The notes under the pieces: model-generated
What the model saw: only the letters and a program-made list of their open reading frames with translations
What the model was told of the DNA's origin: nothing
Databases searched by the model: none
Shown here: positions 49,527 to 58,116 of the stretch, in pieces
How the letters are laid out: each line of letters opens with the position of its first letter
Position numbering within the stretch: the first letter of the stretch is position 1
Program-made: the position numbers and the translations under genes
DNA from: Nocardiopsis ganjiahuensis DSM 45031
GTDB taxonomy: Bacteria; Actinomycetota; Actinomycetes; Streptosporangiales; Streptosporangiaceae
Length of the DNA: 64,000 bases
Reading direction: 5' to 3'
NCBI RefSeq assembly: GCF_000341085.1
Contig: NZ_ANBA01000008.1
Coordinates: forward strand, 310,001-374,000

Positions 49527-50393
49527 TCAGCGTTCGCCCCTTTCCTTGACCGCCCACTCGGTTGCGTGCTCCTGGACGAATGCGGCGAAGGTGCGCGGCG
49601 GCCGACCGGTCAGGTCCAGCACCGCTGTGCTGACCTGGTCCTGCAGACCGCTCCTGATGCCGTCTTCGACCTCGGCGATGGCGGTGGCGAACTCGGCGGG
49701 CATGCCTGCGGCCCGGTAGGCGGCCGCTTGCTCGTCGGTCCCGATCGTCACCACCCGGACCGGCCGTCCGGTGCGGGCGGTGATGATCGCCGCCGCGTCC
49801 CGGTAGCTCAGGGCCTGTGGCCCGGTGAGCAGGTAGTCGCGCCGGCTGTTGGGCTCGACGCCGGGATCGGCCAACAGGGCGAAAGCGCAGGCCGCGATGT
49901 CCCGCGCGTCGATCCAGCCCACCGCGCCCTCACCGGCGGCGGTCCGGATCTCGCCGCGCCCCAGGATCCGCTCGCCCACCGGATGAGGGCTCAGGAAGTT
50001 CTGCATGAACCCGGACGCGCGCAGCACGACCCCACCCGGCCTTGCCCGCACCCGCTCGGCCATCTCCAGCGCACTGGGCGCGTTCGGCAGCACGATGGCG
50101 GAGCCGAGGAGCACGACCCGGCGCACGCCGAGGCTCTGTGCCTCGGCCAGGAACGGTCCGACCAACGGCATCGGGTCCACAGCGTTCACCGGGGGAACCA
50201 GGAAGACCCGGTCCATCCCGCGCAGTGCGGCAGGGTGGGTGGTCGGGTCGTTCCAGTCGAACCGGACCGCGTCCGGATCGTCGCCGGACGGATGGCGGCC
50301 GGCCACCCGGACCGGCACACCGGCGCCCCGCAGTAGTCCCACCAGCGCGCTTCCGGTCTTTCCGGTGCCACCGGTCACCAGTACGCCCGTCAT
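49527..50393 (-). CDS. NmrA-like NAD(P)H-binding oxidoreductase
   Basis: A 288-residue protein of the NmrA/QorB type. It starts VLVTGGTGKTGSALVGLL, has RVVLLGSAIVLPNAPSA, VLRASGFMQNFLSPHPV, GWIDARDIAACAFALL and a C-terminal RPPRTFAAFVQEHATEW. It is similar in design to the tandem pair at 11627-13404 but more divergent. ATG 50393 overlaps the stop of the upstream SnoaL-like gene (ATGA), so they form a coupled two-gene operon divergent from an XRE regulator. It could reduce a quinone or carbonyl compound; the substrate is unknown. Confidence 0.87.
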   Translation of the reverse strand: MTGVLVTGGTGKTGSALVGLLRGAGVPVRVAGRHPSGDDPDAVRFDWNDPTTHPAALRGMDRVFLVPPVNAVDPMPLVGPFLAEAQSLGVRRVVLLGSAIVLPNAPSALEMAERVRARPGGVVLRASGFMQNFLSPHPVGERILGRGEIRTAAGEGAVGWIDARDIAACAFALLADPGVEPNSRRDYLLTGPQALSYRDAAAIITARTGRPVRVVTIGTDEQAAAYRAAGMPAEFATAIAEVEDGIRSGLQDQVSTAVLDLTGRPPRTFAAFVQEHATEWAVKERGER

Positions 50394-50830
50394 CGGTCGG
50401 CTCCTGAGCGCAGGGAATCGAGCAGTTCGGGCAGCGTCCCGGCCGCCGCGGCGTTGGCCAGCGGGTTCCAGTAGTCCCTGAAGCGGGTGATCAGACCGTC
50501 CTGGACGGTGATCACCACGATGTAGTCCATCCGATAGGGCTCTCCGGTGCGCACCGAGTGCCCGTCCGCCTGGTACTCCACCACAACGGTGTCCGGCCGT
50601 TCCGTGTGGTGGACGGTGATCGCGGAAATCCCTCGCACGTCGTACACCTCCGGGAACCCGGCCAGGTAGCGGCGGACCTCTTCCCGCCCCACCAGCCGGC
50701 GCGGCGAGGCTCCGACTGCGAAAGGGAACTCGGCGGTGCCGTCCTCCGCCCACAGGTCGGCGACGTTCCTGTCCTTGGCCAGGACCAGATCCAGTAGTCG
50801 GCGCATCGTTTCCTCGGGAGTGCGGGGCAC
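50390..50830 (-). CDS. SnoaL/NTF2-like protein
   Basis: A 146-residue cone-fold protein of the SnoaL-like/NTF2 superfamily: ETMRRLLDLVLAKDRNVADL, DGTAEFPFAVGASPRRLVGR, VRRYLAGFPEVYDVRGIS, VVVEYQADGHSVRTGEPYRM, YIVVITVQDGLITRFRDYWN. Members act as isomerases, cyclases, limonene epoxide hydrolase-like enzymes or binding proteins. GTG 50830 is preferred because GGAGAACACC precedes it; 50866 lacks a site. It is translationally coupled to the NmrA-like gene, so the two may act on the same small molecule. Confidence 0.85.
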   Translation of the reverse strand: MPRTPEETMRRLLDLVLAKDRNVADLWAEDGTAEFPFAVGASPRRLVGREEVRRYLAGFPEVYDVRGISAITVHHTERPDTVVVEYQADGHSVRTGEPYRMDYIVVITVQDGLITRFRDYWNPLANAAAAGTLPELLDSLRSGADR

Positions 50831-50875
50831 GGTGTTCTCCAATGTTCGACAGGCTGTGCGACCCACACTGGACGC

Positions 50876-50907
50876 GGATCAGCAGTGGGGGAACTGACAG
50901 CTGATCC
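50876..50907. promoter_or_regulatory. Operator candidate between the SnoaL operon and the XRE regulator
   Basis: GGATCAGC (50876-50883) and GCTGATCC (50900-50907) are perfect 8-nt arms with a 16-nt spacer, centred between the divergent starts at 50830 and 50951. Autoregulation by the XRE protein is the simple reading. Confidence 0.5.
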
Positions 50908-50950
50908 CCGGACCACCGGTCCGTGGTCAGGCCGGGCGGCCCGTGCCACC

Positions 50951-51796
50951 ATGAGTCGGGTGAGCAAAGACGAACTGGGCGACTTCCTGCGCCGTCGGCG
51001 GGATGCGCTACGCCCGGACCGCGTGTCGGCGACCGCCATCCACCCGCCGGGCCGCCGTGCCCGACGCACTCCCGGACTGCGCCGCGAGGAGGTCGCCGAG
51101 CTGGCCGGCGTGTCGGTCAACTACTATGAGCGGCTGGAACAGGCCCGCGCGGCGCGCCCGTCCCCGGAGGTGTTGGCGGCGCTGAGCAGGGCACTGCGGC
51201 TCACCGCCGCCGAGCGCGAACACCTGGCGCGGCTGGCCGGCCAGGTCCTCCCCGACACGAACGCCGATCGGGAGCCGGTGCCCGACGACGCCCGCCGGCT
51301 GTTGGACCAGCTCGGTCCGATACCCGCCTACCTGGTCGACGAGCGTCAGGACATCGTGGCCTGGAACGGCACGGCAGCCGCGTTGATCATCGACTTCGGG
51401 CGGCTGCCCGCCGGGGAACGCAACGCCGTGAGGCTGTCCTTTCGCCTGCGCGACACCCTTTGCTCGGCACCAGCGGACGCGGAGGGCGAGTTCATCCGGC
51501 GATCCGCGGCCCAGTTGCGCGCGGCCGGCGCCCGGCACCCGGCCGACCGCGTCCTCAGTGAGCGGGTCAACGAGTTCGCCGCGCACAGCCCGGAGTTCGC
51601 GGCCGGCTGGCGCGACCACGACGTACGGCCCCTGCCGACGCTGCGCAAGCACCTGCACCATCCCCGGGTGGGTGAGCTGGAGCTGGAACGCCGGATCCTG
51701 CTGCTGCCCGGCACCGACCTGCAACTGGTGATGTACACAGCGGACCCCGGCAGCCCGAGCGCCGCCGGGCTCGCCCGACTCGACGCTGACGGGTAG
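50951..51796 (+). CDS. XRE-family regulator with MmyB-like ligand-binding domain
   Basis: A 281-residue regulator. HTH_31 domain: LGDFLRRRRDALRPDRV, RRTPGLRREEVAELAGVSVN and YYERLEQARAARPSPEVLAAL. MmyB-like ligand-binding part: GPIPAYLVDERQDIVAWNGT, AAALIIDFG, HSPEFAAGWRDHDVRPLP and a C-terminal sheet. In actinomycetes these MmyB proteins sit divergently beside short-chain dehydrogenase or NmrA genes and are thought to repress them in response to a fatty-acid-like ligand. The same layout occurs here. ATG 50951 is used; a longer frame starts at 50885. Its stop touches the MazG-like remnant. Confidence 0.9.
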   Translation: MSRVSKDELGDFLRRRRDALRPDRVSATAIHPPGRRARRTPGLRREEVAELAGVSVNYYERLEQARAARPSPEVLAALSRALRLTAAEREHLARLAGQVLPDTNADREPVPDDARRLLDQLGPIPAYLVDERQDIVAWNGTAAALIIDFGRLPAGERNAVRLSFRLRDTLCSAPADAEGEFIRRSAAQLRAAGARHPADRVLSERVNEFAAHSPEFAAGWRDHDVRPLPTLRKHLHHPRVGELELERRILLLPGTDLQLVMYTADPGSPSAAGLARLDADG

Positions 51797-51948
51797 AGCA
51801 CGCCCACGACCCCGGTCAGGAAGCACTCGGCGCGGAACTGGCCGACGCGCTGATCCATCTCGCGTCGATCGCGAACCGGGAAGGCATCGGCCTGAGCCAG
51901 GCTCCGCGGGACAAGGAGTGCGTGAACGAAAAACGCCTCTGGCAGTGA
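51796..51948 (+). pseudogene. MazG-like pyrophosphohydrolase C-terminal remnant
   Basis: In a frame open from 51796 the peptide reads ALGAELADALIHLASIANRE followed by GIGLSQAPRDKECVNEKRLW and a stop. This is the ELAD...L..LA...GI.L..A...K...N pattern of the MazG-like nucleotide pyrophosphohydrolase C-terminal half. No start codon or N-terminal half (the EExxE metal-binding helices) is present; the upstream DNA is the XRE gene in another frame. It looks like a truncated leftover. Confidence 0.4.
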
Positions 51949-52067
51949 CTCCCCTCCCCCAGCGCCGACCCCGTGGTCACGCCAGGGGTGCTCCTGGACG
52001 GTTCTCGGCGTCCAGCCGCGTAGAAGACTTCTGCGTGTTCCTCTTCCCGCGGTCCGCCGTCACGCCG

Positions 52068-52706
52068 TCACACCGGCACGCTTCGGACCGGGTCCTTCTC
52101 CTGGGCGCGCAGGTGGGACCAGGTGAGCTCGGTGACGTGCCCGGCCATGGCGTCGGGGGTCTCGTCCGGGTGCTCCAACAGCCAGTCGGTGAAGGCGTCG
52201 GCGGTACTGACCGCGATTCTGGCCAGCAGCTGGGCGTCCTTGGGCTCGAGGGCGCCGTAGTCGCCGCGGGTGCAGGCCTCGATGAGTTCGGCGACCTCCG
52301 CGGTGACCCGGTCGCGCATGCGGGTGGTCTCGCCCTCGAAGGGCTCGCCCTGCACGGCCGCGCGCCGGTAGAGGACGGTCCAGCTCTCCCGGTTCTCCAC
52401 CACGAAGGTGAAGAAGGCCTGCATCCCACGGCGCAGGGGGTCGTCACCGAGGGGCGCCGAGGGGTCGTGCACGGCGGCGCGGACGGCCTCGATGAGCCGT
52501 TCCATCTCCCGGCGCACGCAAGCGGTGAAAATCCCCTCCTTCGAACCCAGGTAGTGGTAGACGGTCGGCTTGGAGGTCCCGGCGGCCTCCGCGATCTCCT
52601 CCACGCTGACCGTGTGGTAGTCGCCCCGGGAGAACGCGGTGACGGCGGCGTCGATCAGCTGCTGTTCCCTGACACGACGCGGGAGTCTGCGCTGTTTGGT
52701 CTTCAC
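52068..52706 (-). CDS. TetR-family transcriptional regulator
   Basis: A 212-residue repressor. The HTH region is REQQLIDAAVTAFSRGDYHT then VSVEEIAEAAGTSKPTVYHY, followed by LGSKEGIF. The C-terminal ligand domain begins about residue 80 (GMQAFFTFVVENRESWTVLY) and ends WSHLRAQEKDPVRSVPV. GTG 52706 is the start. It is downstream of and in line with the dimethylargininase (224 nt gap). The TetR-like 14-mer sites before the alcohol dehydrogenase and the bis-MGD oxidoreductase make it a candidate regulator of those genes, which is inference. Confidence 0.9.
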   Translation of the reverse strand: MKTKQRRLPRRVREQQLIDAAVTAFSRGDYHTVSVEEIAEAAGTSKPTVYHYLGSKEGIFTACVRREMERLIEAVRAAVHDPSAPLGDDPLRRGMQAFFTFVVENRESWTVLYRRAAVQGEPFEGETTRMRDRVTAEVAELIEACTRGDYGALEPKDAQLLARIAVSTADAFTDWLLEHPDETPDAMAGHVTELTWSHLRAQEKDPVRSVPV

Positions 52707-52825
52707 GGAACCGACCCTATGGGGCCCGGAGGGCTCCGCCAGGGGCCGAGGACACGGGTTTCCCCGTCGGCTCCGGACGTTTCCACGCGGTAGCGGGTGT
52801 GACCTGTGGACACCATTTCCGGCTC

Positions 52826-52847
52826 GGAAAGGGTACGTGTCCTTTCC
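52826..52847. promoter_or_regulatory. Inverted repeat between dimethylargininase and tetR
   Basis: GGAAAGG (52826-52832) and CCTTTCC (52841-52847) are perfect arms around 8 nt, about 80 nt after the dimethylargininase stop and 120 nt before the tetR start. It may be a terminator for the former or an operator for the latter. Confidence 0.35.
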
Positions 52848-52929
52848 CACACCCGGAGAGGTTTGCGCGGGCGGAGACCGCACGGGAGTACGGGGATTCC
52901 GCCCACGCCCTGTCACCCGGGTGAGTCCG

Positions 52930-53766
52930 TCAGTCGGGTGCTCCCCGCAGTTCGAGGGTGCAGCACTTGGCCCCGCCGCCGGCCTTGCGCAGTTCGTCGA
53001 GTTCCACCGGGTGGACCTCGAAGCCCAGCGCGCGCAACCGGTCCGCGAGCACGGCGGCCTCGGCGGCGATGACGACGTTGCGGCCGTCGCAGACCGCGTT
53101 GAGCCCGAGCACGGCCGCGTCCTCCTCCGTGGCCAGGAGCGCGTCGGGGAAGAGTGAACGCAGCACCCGGCGGCTGCCCTGGGAGAAGGCCCCCGGGTAG
53201 TACGCGACCTGCTCACCGGAGAGGGCGAACAGCGCGGTGTCCAGGTGGTAGAAGCGGGGGTCGACCAGTTGGAGGGTGACGACCGGGCGGCCCAGGAGGC
53301 GCTCGGCCTCCTGGTGGGCGGCGGCCTCGGTTCGGAAGCCGGTGGCGGCCAGGACCACGTCGTCGAGGGTGATGAAGTCGCCCTCGCCCTCGTTGACGTG
53401 CTTGGGATCCAGGATGTCGGTGTAGCCGGCCTTGCGGAACCAGTCGAGGTAGGCCGGGCCCTCCGGGGTGCGTTCGGCGCTGGCGAACCGGGCCCCGTAG
53501 ACGCGCCCGTCCACGACCAGCGCCCCGTTGGCCGCGAAGACCATGTCGGGCAGCCCCTCGATCGGCGCGATCTCGCTGACCCTGTGGCCGAGGGACCGGT
53601 ACAGGTCCCGCAGCCCTTCCCACTGGCGGATGGCGCGGGCGCGGTCCACGCCCGCGACCGGGTCCATCCAGGGGTTGATCGCGTATTCCACCGCGAAGTA
53701 GGTGGGTCTGCACATCAGATAGTGCCGCGCTGTCACCGCGGCCGCCGATCCGACAGGTCGAACCAT
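52930..53766 (-). CDS. ddaH: Dimethylargininase (DDAH-like amidinotransferase superfamily)
   Basis: A 278-residue hydrolase splitting NG,NG-dimethylarginine to citrulline and dimethylamine, or a related guanidino substrate. Seen: CRPTYFAVEYAINPWMDP, MVFAANGALVVDGRVYGARF, EGEGDFITLDDVVLAATGFR, catalytic His in DPRFYHLDTALF and catalytic Cys in GGGAKCCTLELRG close to the C-terminus. GGGGAGGTTCC precedes the ATG. With the ureohydrolase operon it adds to guanidino-nitrogen use. It is divergent from the alcohol dehydrogenase. Arginine deiminase is less likely because of the short length. Confidence 0.88.
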   Translation of the reverse strand: MVRPVGSAAAVTARHYLMCRPTYFAVEYAINPWMDPVAGVDRARAIRQWEGLRDLYRSLGHRVSEIAPIEGLPDMVFAANGALVVDGRVYGARFASAERTPEGPAYLDWFRKAGYTDILDPKHVNEGEGDFITLDDVVLAATGFRTEAAAHQEAERLLGRPVVTLQLVDPRFYHLDTALFALSGEQVAYYPGAFSQGSRRVLRSLFPDALLATEEDAAVLGLNAVCDGRNVVIAAEAAVLADRLRALGFEVHPVELDELRKAGGGAKCCTLELRGAPD

Positions 53767-53959
53767 GGAACCTCCCCATTGAGGTGTACCGGAGACCGAA
53801 CGGCCGACAGTGGTACAGACATTGACCACACCGCTTTCTCCGGCGGACAGAAGTGGGATACCCGCGCGGAAGGCCCGCCAATATAGGCCTTCCCATAAAC
53901 TCCTCCGCTGTCGGTGAAAGCTGCGCGCCCGCCGCCGGGAGAGCCGCCCCGCACAACCG

Positions 53960-53973
53960 ACCGACCGGCCGGT
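53960..53973. promoter_or_regulatory. TetR-like operator before the alcohol dehydrogenase
   Basis: ACCGACCGGCCGGT lies 42 nt before the ATG of the alcohol dehydrogenase and contains the palindrome ACCGGCCGGT. It matches the site at 37278-37291 at 11 of 14 positions. A weaker version, ACCGAACGGCCGAC, is at 53795-53808 before the divergent dimethylargininase. Confidence 0.5.
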
Positions 53974-54014
53974 ATTGCTAGTGTCTCCGCAGTTCCGCGA
54001 TTGGAGACCTCCTC

Positions 54015-55109
54015 ATGAGTACGACCGTCAAGGCAGCCGTCTTCCTCGAGACCGACGCTCCCCCCGAGATCCGCGACGTGGTCCTGCCCGACCCCGGCCC
54101 GGGCCAGGTCCGGGTCCGGATGGTCGCGGCGGGCGTGTGCCACTCCGACATCTCCCTGTCCAACGGGACCCTGGCCCAGCCCCTGCCCGCGGTTCTGGGC
54201 CACGAGGGCACGGGCACCGTCGAGGCGGTCGGCCCCGGCGTGACCGAGGTGATGCCGGGCCAGCAGGTCATCCTGAACTGGGCGCCGCCCTGCCGCGCGT
54301 GCTGGTTCTGCGAACAGGGTGAACCCCACCTGTGCGAGCACGCCCTCGACCGCATGGGCACCCCCTACGCCGAACTCACCGACGGCACCCCGGTCTATCC
54401 GGGACTGAACACCGGTGCCTTCGCCGAGGCCACGGTCGTTCCGGTCGGCGCGCTCGTCCCGCTGCCGGACGGGATCGACCTGGCGGTCGCGTCGATGCTG
54501 GGCTGCGCCGCCCTGACCGGTTGGGGAGCCGTCAACAACGCCGCCCGGCTGCGGGCGGGCCAGTCCGCCCTGGTGCTGGGGCTGGGCGGGGTGGGCCTGT
54601 CCCTCCTGCAGGCCGCGCGGATGGCGGGGGCCGACCCGCTGATCGCGGTCGACGTCTCCGCGGAGAAGGAGGAGCTGGCCCGTTCCCTGGGCGCCACCGA
54701 TTTCCTGGTCTCCGACCCGAAGGTGCACAAGTCGGTGCGCAAGCTGACCGGCGGGCGGGGGGTCGACCACGCCTTCGAGGTGGTCGGCAAGGCCCAGGTG
54801 GTGCGTACCGCGTGGAACTCCTGCCGCCGGGGCGGCACCGTGACGGTGGTGGGGCTGGGATCGAAGCAGGACGAGGTGTCCTTCAACTCCCTGGAGCTGT
54901 TCCACCAGGCGCGTACGGTCCAGGGATGCGTGTACGGCTCCAGCGACCCGGTCCGGGACATCCCCGTGCTCGCCGAGGCGGTCCGTGCGGGAGAGCTGAA
55001 GCTCGCCGCGATGATCACCGACGAGATCCCCCTGGAGGGTCTGCCCGAGGCCTTCGAGCGCATGCGCCAGGGCAAGGGCGGCCGATCCCTGGTGCGCTTC
55101 GGCGCCTGA
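54015..55109 (+). CDS. Zinc-dependent alcohol dehydrogenase (class III-like MDR)
   Basis: A 364-residue medium-chain dehydrogenase. Catalytic zinc ligands are in GVCHSDISL and GHEGTGTVEAVG; the structural zinc cysteines are CRACWFCEQGEPHLC; the NAD-binding GLGGVGLSLLQAA motif is intact; the class III-like segment GCAALTGWGAVNNAA is present. It oxidises alcohols or S-hydroxymethyl thiols with NAD (or bound NAD). ATG 54015 follows the TetR-like operator by 42 nt. It is close to NDMA/MSH-dependent types in actinomycetes, but the physiological substrate is uncertain. Confidence 0.9.
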   Translation: MSTTVKAAVFLETDAPPEIRDVVLPDPGPGQVRVRMVAAGVCHSDISLSNGTLAQPLPAVLGHEGTGTVEAVGPGVTEVMPGQQVILNWAPPCRACWFCEQGEPHLCEHALDRMGTPYAELTDGTPVYPGLNTGAFAEATVVPVGALVPLPDGIDLAVASMLGCAALTGWGAVNNAARLRAGQSALVLGLGGVGLSLLQAARMAGADPLIAVDVSAEKEELARSLGATDFLVSDPKVHKSVRKLTGGRGVDHAFEVVGKAQVVRTAWNSCRRGGTVTVVGLGSKQDEVSFNSLELFHQARTVQGCVYGSSDPVRDIPVLAEAVRAGELKLAAMITDEIPLEGLPEAFERMRQGKGGRSLVRFGA

Positions 55110-55135
55110 GCGGGGACTCGGGCCGCACACGGGTT

Positions 55136-56002
55136 TCAGCGGTCGAGCGCTCCCCGGCCGGGGCGCTCGACCGGGTTGCCGTCCGCGTCGAGCAGGGTCA
55201 CCTCGACCGGGTGGAGGGGGCGGGAGTTCCGCGGGATCGGCAGCTTCGCGAGGGCGATGGAGCCCCCCAGCGCGACCGCGTAGTAGCCGGCCCAGAGCAG
55301 CACGGGGACCAGCAGGGATCCGGGGAGGAGCAGCCCGTAGACGAGCAGCCCGGCGGTGCTCAGCACGGCGAACGTCCCGATCATGCCGCCACCCTGGCCC
55401 ACGTACTGCCAGCCGCCCAGCAGGCCCAGCATGAGTGCGGCGAGCAGGGCGGATCCGGAGACCTGTGCCAGCACCGGGAACAGGACCGTGTAGACCACGA
55501 GGACCTGGGAGAGCACGCTCAGGGCACAGCCTCCAGCCAAGAAGCCGAGCTCCCACCGGTCCCGCGGCGAGGCCAGGAATTCCTCCCTGCGCATACCGTG
55601 CGGCAGTTCCCCTGCGCGCACGTGGGCCAGGAGTCTGATGTGGACCCGGGCGAGGGACAGGACCAGGAGCACGAAGACGGCTAGACCGCCCGCCCCCAAC
55701 AGGAGATGACCAAGCGGTTCAGTGTCGGCGAGGATTGGCACGGCCCAACCGATGTCGGCGGGGGAGACCGCGGTCGCGGTGCCGAGGAAGGCCATCACCA
55801 GCAGGGCCTCGACGAGCAGGCACCAAGTGCCGAGGCGGAACTCGTCGGCCATGGGAGTGGGGTTCTGATGGGTACGTAGGCGGTCCCTCCTCGCACGTAG
55901 CCGGTGCAGCAACGGAGGCGCGGCCACGTAGTAGGCGAACAGGACCAGGGCGATGACGGTGGCGACCGGACCGGGGACCAAGGTCGGCAGGGGGAAGTGC
56001 AC
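55136..56002 (-). CDS. Polytopic membrane protein of unknown function
   Basis: A 288-residue protein with about seven hydrophobic segments, starting VATVIALVLFAYYVAAPPLL and continuing with LGTWCLLVEALLVMAFLG, LLLGAGGLAVFVLLVLSLAR, FLAGGCALSVLSQVLVVYTV, LLAALMLGLLGGWQYVG, STAGLLVYGLLLPGSLLVP and an Ala/Gly-rich helix. The cytoplasmic tail reads RNSRPLHPVEVTLLDADGNP. No catalytic or transport signature was recognised. AAGGATCCCCC precedes the GTG. It converges on the alcohol dehydrogenase with a 26-nt gap and has no evident partner. Confidence 0.7.
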   Translation of the reverse strand: MHFPLPTLVPGPVATVIALVLFAYYVAAPPLLHRLRARRDRLRTHQNPTPMADEFRLGTWCLLVEALLVMAFLGTATAVSPADIGWAVPILADTEPLGHLLLGAGGLAVFVLLVLSLARVHIRLLAHVRAGELPHGMRREEFLASPRDRWELGFLAGGCALSVLSQVLVVYTVLFPVLAQVSGSALLAALMLGLLGGWQYVGQGGGMIGTFAVLSTAGLLVYGLLLPGSLLVPVLLWAGYYAVALGGSIALAKLPIPRNSRPLHPVEVTLLDADGNPVERPGRGALDR

Positions 56003-56281
56003 GGGGGATCCTTCTCAGCGGAGCGCGCTGTGACCTGCGATGGCCCTCGGGGGCGGGGCCGCAGGAACGCGACAGCGCGATTATGCACCATCTGTCCTGT
56101 TCGCCGTCCCATCTGGCTCCCCACTTGTCACACCCTGACAAATGATGTGGTTCAGGACACACAACACCCTTGCCGTGCCACCCGTACCGGGGCACAGTCG
56201 TCACCATCGCGCACGCTGTGCCCCCGACACCGGGCACGCACCACCGGCCCCCAGGGGCACGGACGACCCCCGAGGAGAACC

Positions 56282-57946
56282 ATGAGTACCGGAGTCGACC
56301 AGGCCGACGCCATCGTCGTCGGGGCAGGGCTGGCCGGACTGGCCGCGGCGGCCGAGCTCGCCGACGCCGGAAAACGGGTGATCCTGCTGGACCAGGAGCC
56401 CGAGCAGTCCCTGGGCGGGCAGGCGTTCTGGTCCTTCGGCGGACTGTTCTTCGTCGACTCGCCCGAGCAGCGCCGCATGGGCATCAAGGACTCCAAGGAG
56501 CTGGCCCTCCAGGACTGGATGGGCACCGCCGCCTTCGACCGGCCCGAGGACGAGTGGCCCCGCAAGTGGGCGGAGGCCTACGTCGACTTCGCCGCCGGGG
56601 AGAAGTACTCCTGGCTGCGCCAGCAGGGCCTGAGGATCTTCCCCCTGGTGGGCTGGGCCGAGCGCGGCGGCTACCTCGCCGACGGGCACGGCAACTCGGT
56701 GCCGCGCTTCCACATCACCTGGGGCACCGGCCCCGGTGTGGTCGCGCCCTTCGAGCGCCGGGTCCGCGCGGCAGCCGAGAAGGGCCTGGTCTCCCTGCGC
56801 TTCCGCCACCGCGTGGACGAGCTCGTGGTGACCAACGGGACGGTCACCGGGGTACGGGGCACGGTGCTGGCCCCCAGCGACATCGAGCGGGGGCAGGCCA
56901 GCAACCGGGACGCCGCGGGCGAGTTCGAGGTGGGCGCGCAGGCGGTCGTCGTGACCGCGGGCGGGATCGGCGGCAACCACGACCTGGTCCGCCGGAACTG
57001 GCCCGAGCGGCTGGGCAAGCCGCCCGAGCACATGCTCTCGGGGGTGCCCGCCCACGTGGACGGGCGGATGCTCGGGATCACCGAGGAGGCCGGCGGCGAG
57101 ATCATCAACCGCGACCGCATGTGGCACTACACCGAGGGCATCCAGAACTGGGACCCGATCTGGGACAAGCACGGCATCCGCATCCTGCCCGGGCCGTCGT
57201 CCCTGTGGCTGGACGCGACCGGCAAGCGGCTGCCCGCCCCGTACTTCCCCGGTTTCGACACCCTGGGAACCCTGGACCACATCATGAAGAGCGGCCACGA
57301 GTACACGTGGTTCGTGCTCTCGCAGAAGATCATCGAGAAGGAGTTCGGGCTCTCCGGCTCCGAGCAGAACCCCGACCTGACCGGCAAGGACATCAAGCTG
57401 GTCCTCCAGCGGGTCCTGCCCGGCGCCCCCGGCCCGGTGGAGGCGTTCAAGCGGAACGGCGCCGACTTCGTGGTCGCGGACAAGCTGCCCGAGCTGATCC
57501 GCAAGATGAAGGAGATCTCCGGCGACGACGCCCTGGACGCCGACACCGTGACCCGCGAGGTGGTGGCCCGCGACCGGGAGATGGTCAACACCTTCACCAA
57601 GGACCTCCAGGTCATGGCGATCCACGGGGCCCGCAACTACAGGGGCGACAAGATCGCCCGGGTGGCGTCCCCGCACCAGATCCTCGACCCGAAGTCGGGC
57701 CCGCTGATCGCGGTGCGCCTGCACATCCTCACCCGCAAGACCCTGGGCGGCCTGCACACCGACCTGGACGCGCGTGTGCTGCGCGCCGACGGCACCCCGC
57801 TGCCGGGCGTGTACGCGGCCGGCGAGGTCGCCGGGTTCGGCGGCGGCGGTGTGCACGGCTACCGCTCGCTGGAGGGCACCTTCCTCGGCGGCTGCATCTT
57901 CTCCGGCCGCACGGCCGGCAGGGCCGCGGCGGCCGCCCTGGGGTAG
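56282..57946 (+). CDS. FAD-dependent dehydrogenase, KstD/fumarate reductase-like (FAD_binding_2)
   Basis: A 554-residue flavoprotein. N-terminal dinucleotide-binding motif VVGAGLAGLAAAAELADAGK; SLGGQAFWSFGGLFFV; a distal FAD-binding AVVVTAGGIGGNHDLVRRNW; and C-terminal TRKTLGGLHTDLDARVLRAD with GVYAAGEVAGFGGGGVHGYR followed by SLEGTFLGGC. This is the family commonly annotated 'FAD-binding dehydrogenase', related to 3-ketosteroid dehydrogenases and urocanate reductases, but with its own conserved features (WHYTEGIQNWDPIW). The substrate is unproven. GAGGAGAACC precedes the ATG. Strong terminator downstream. Confidence 0.88.
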   Translation: MSTGVDQADAIVVGAGLAGLAAAAELADAGKRVILLDQEPEQSLGGQAFWSFGGLFFVDSPEQRRMGIKDSKELALQDWMGTAAFDRPEDEWPRKWAEAYVDFAAGEKYSWLRQQGLRIFPLVGWAERGGYLADGHGNSVPRFHITWGTGPGVVAPFERRVRAAAEKGLVSLRFRHRVDELVVTNGTVTGVRGTVLAPSDIERGQASNRDAAGEFEVGAQAVVVTAGGIGGNHDLVRRNWPERLGKPPEHMLSGVPAHVDGRMLGITEEAGGEIINRDRMWHYTEGIQNWDPIWDKHGIRILPGPSSLWLDATGKRLPAPYFPGFDTLGTLDHIMKSGHEYTWFVLSQKIIEKEFGLSGSEQNPDLTGKDIKLVLQRVLPGAPGPVEAFKRNGADFVVADKLPELIRKMKEISGDDALDADTVTREVVARDREMVNTFTKDLQVMAIHGARNYRGDKIARVASPHQILDPKSGPLIAVRLHILTRKTLGGLHTDLDARVLRADGTPLPGVYAAGEVAGFGGGGVHGYRSLEGTFLGGCIFSGRTAGRAAAAALG

Positions 57947-57961
57947 GTCCGACCATCGTGT

Positions 57962-57993
57962 AGGGGCAGGGCACGGACGCGTGTCCTGCCCCT
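57962..57993 (+). terminator. Terminator after the FAD dehydrogenase
   Basis: AGGGGCAGG (57962-57970) pairs with CCTGCCCCT (57985-57993), with an inner GCAC/GTGT helix; 15 nt after the stop. Confidence 0.8.
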
Positions 57994-58116
57994 TCGCCGT
58001 TTCCGGGCCGACCCAGGAAACGAATGATGTGGGCGCTTACTCGCGAATTTCGCGATTCCCAGCCCGGACGGTCAACGGTTCCGACACGCTGGTCTCCATG
58101 CGAACAAGGAGGCAAG

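Noticed and set aside
51796..51948. Functional small gene
   Set aside because: No start codon with a binding site and the metal-binding half of the MazG-like fold is missing.
53785..53817. TGTACC...GGTACA repeat before dimethylargininase
   Set aside because: Only 6-nt arms with a 21-nt spacer; too weak to list as a site in this GC-rich context.
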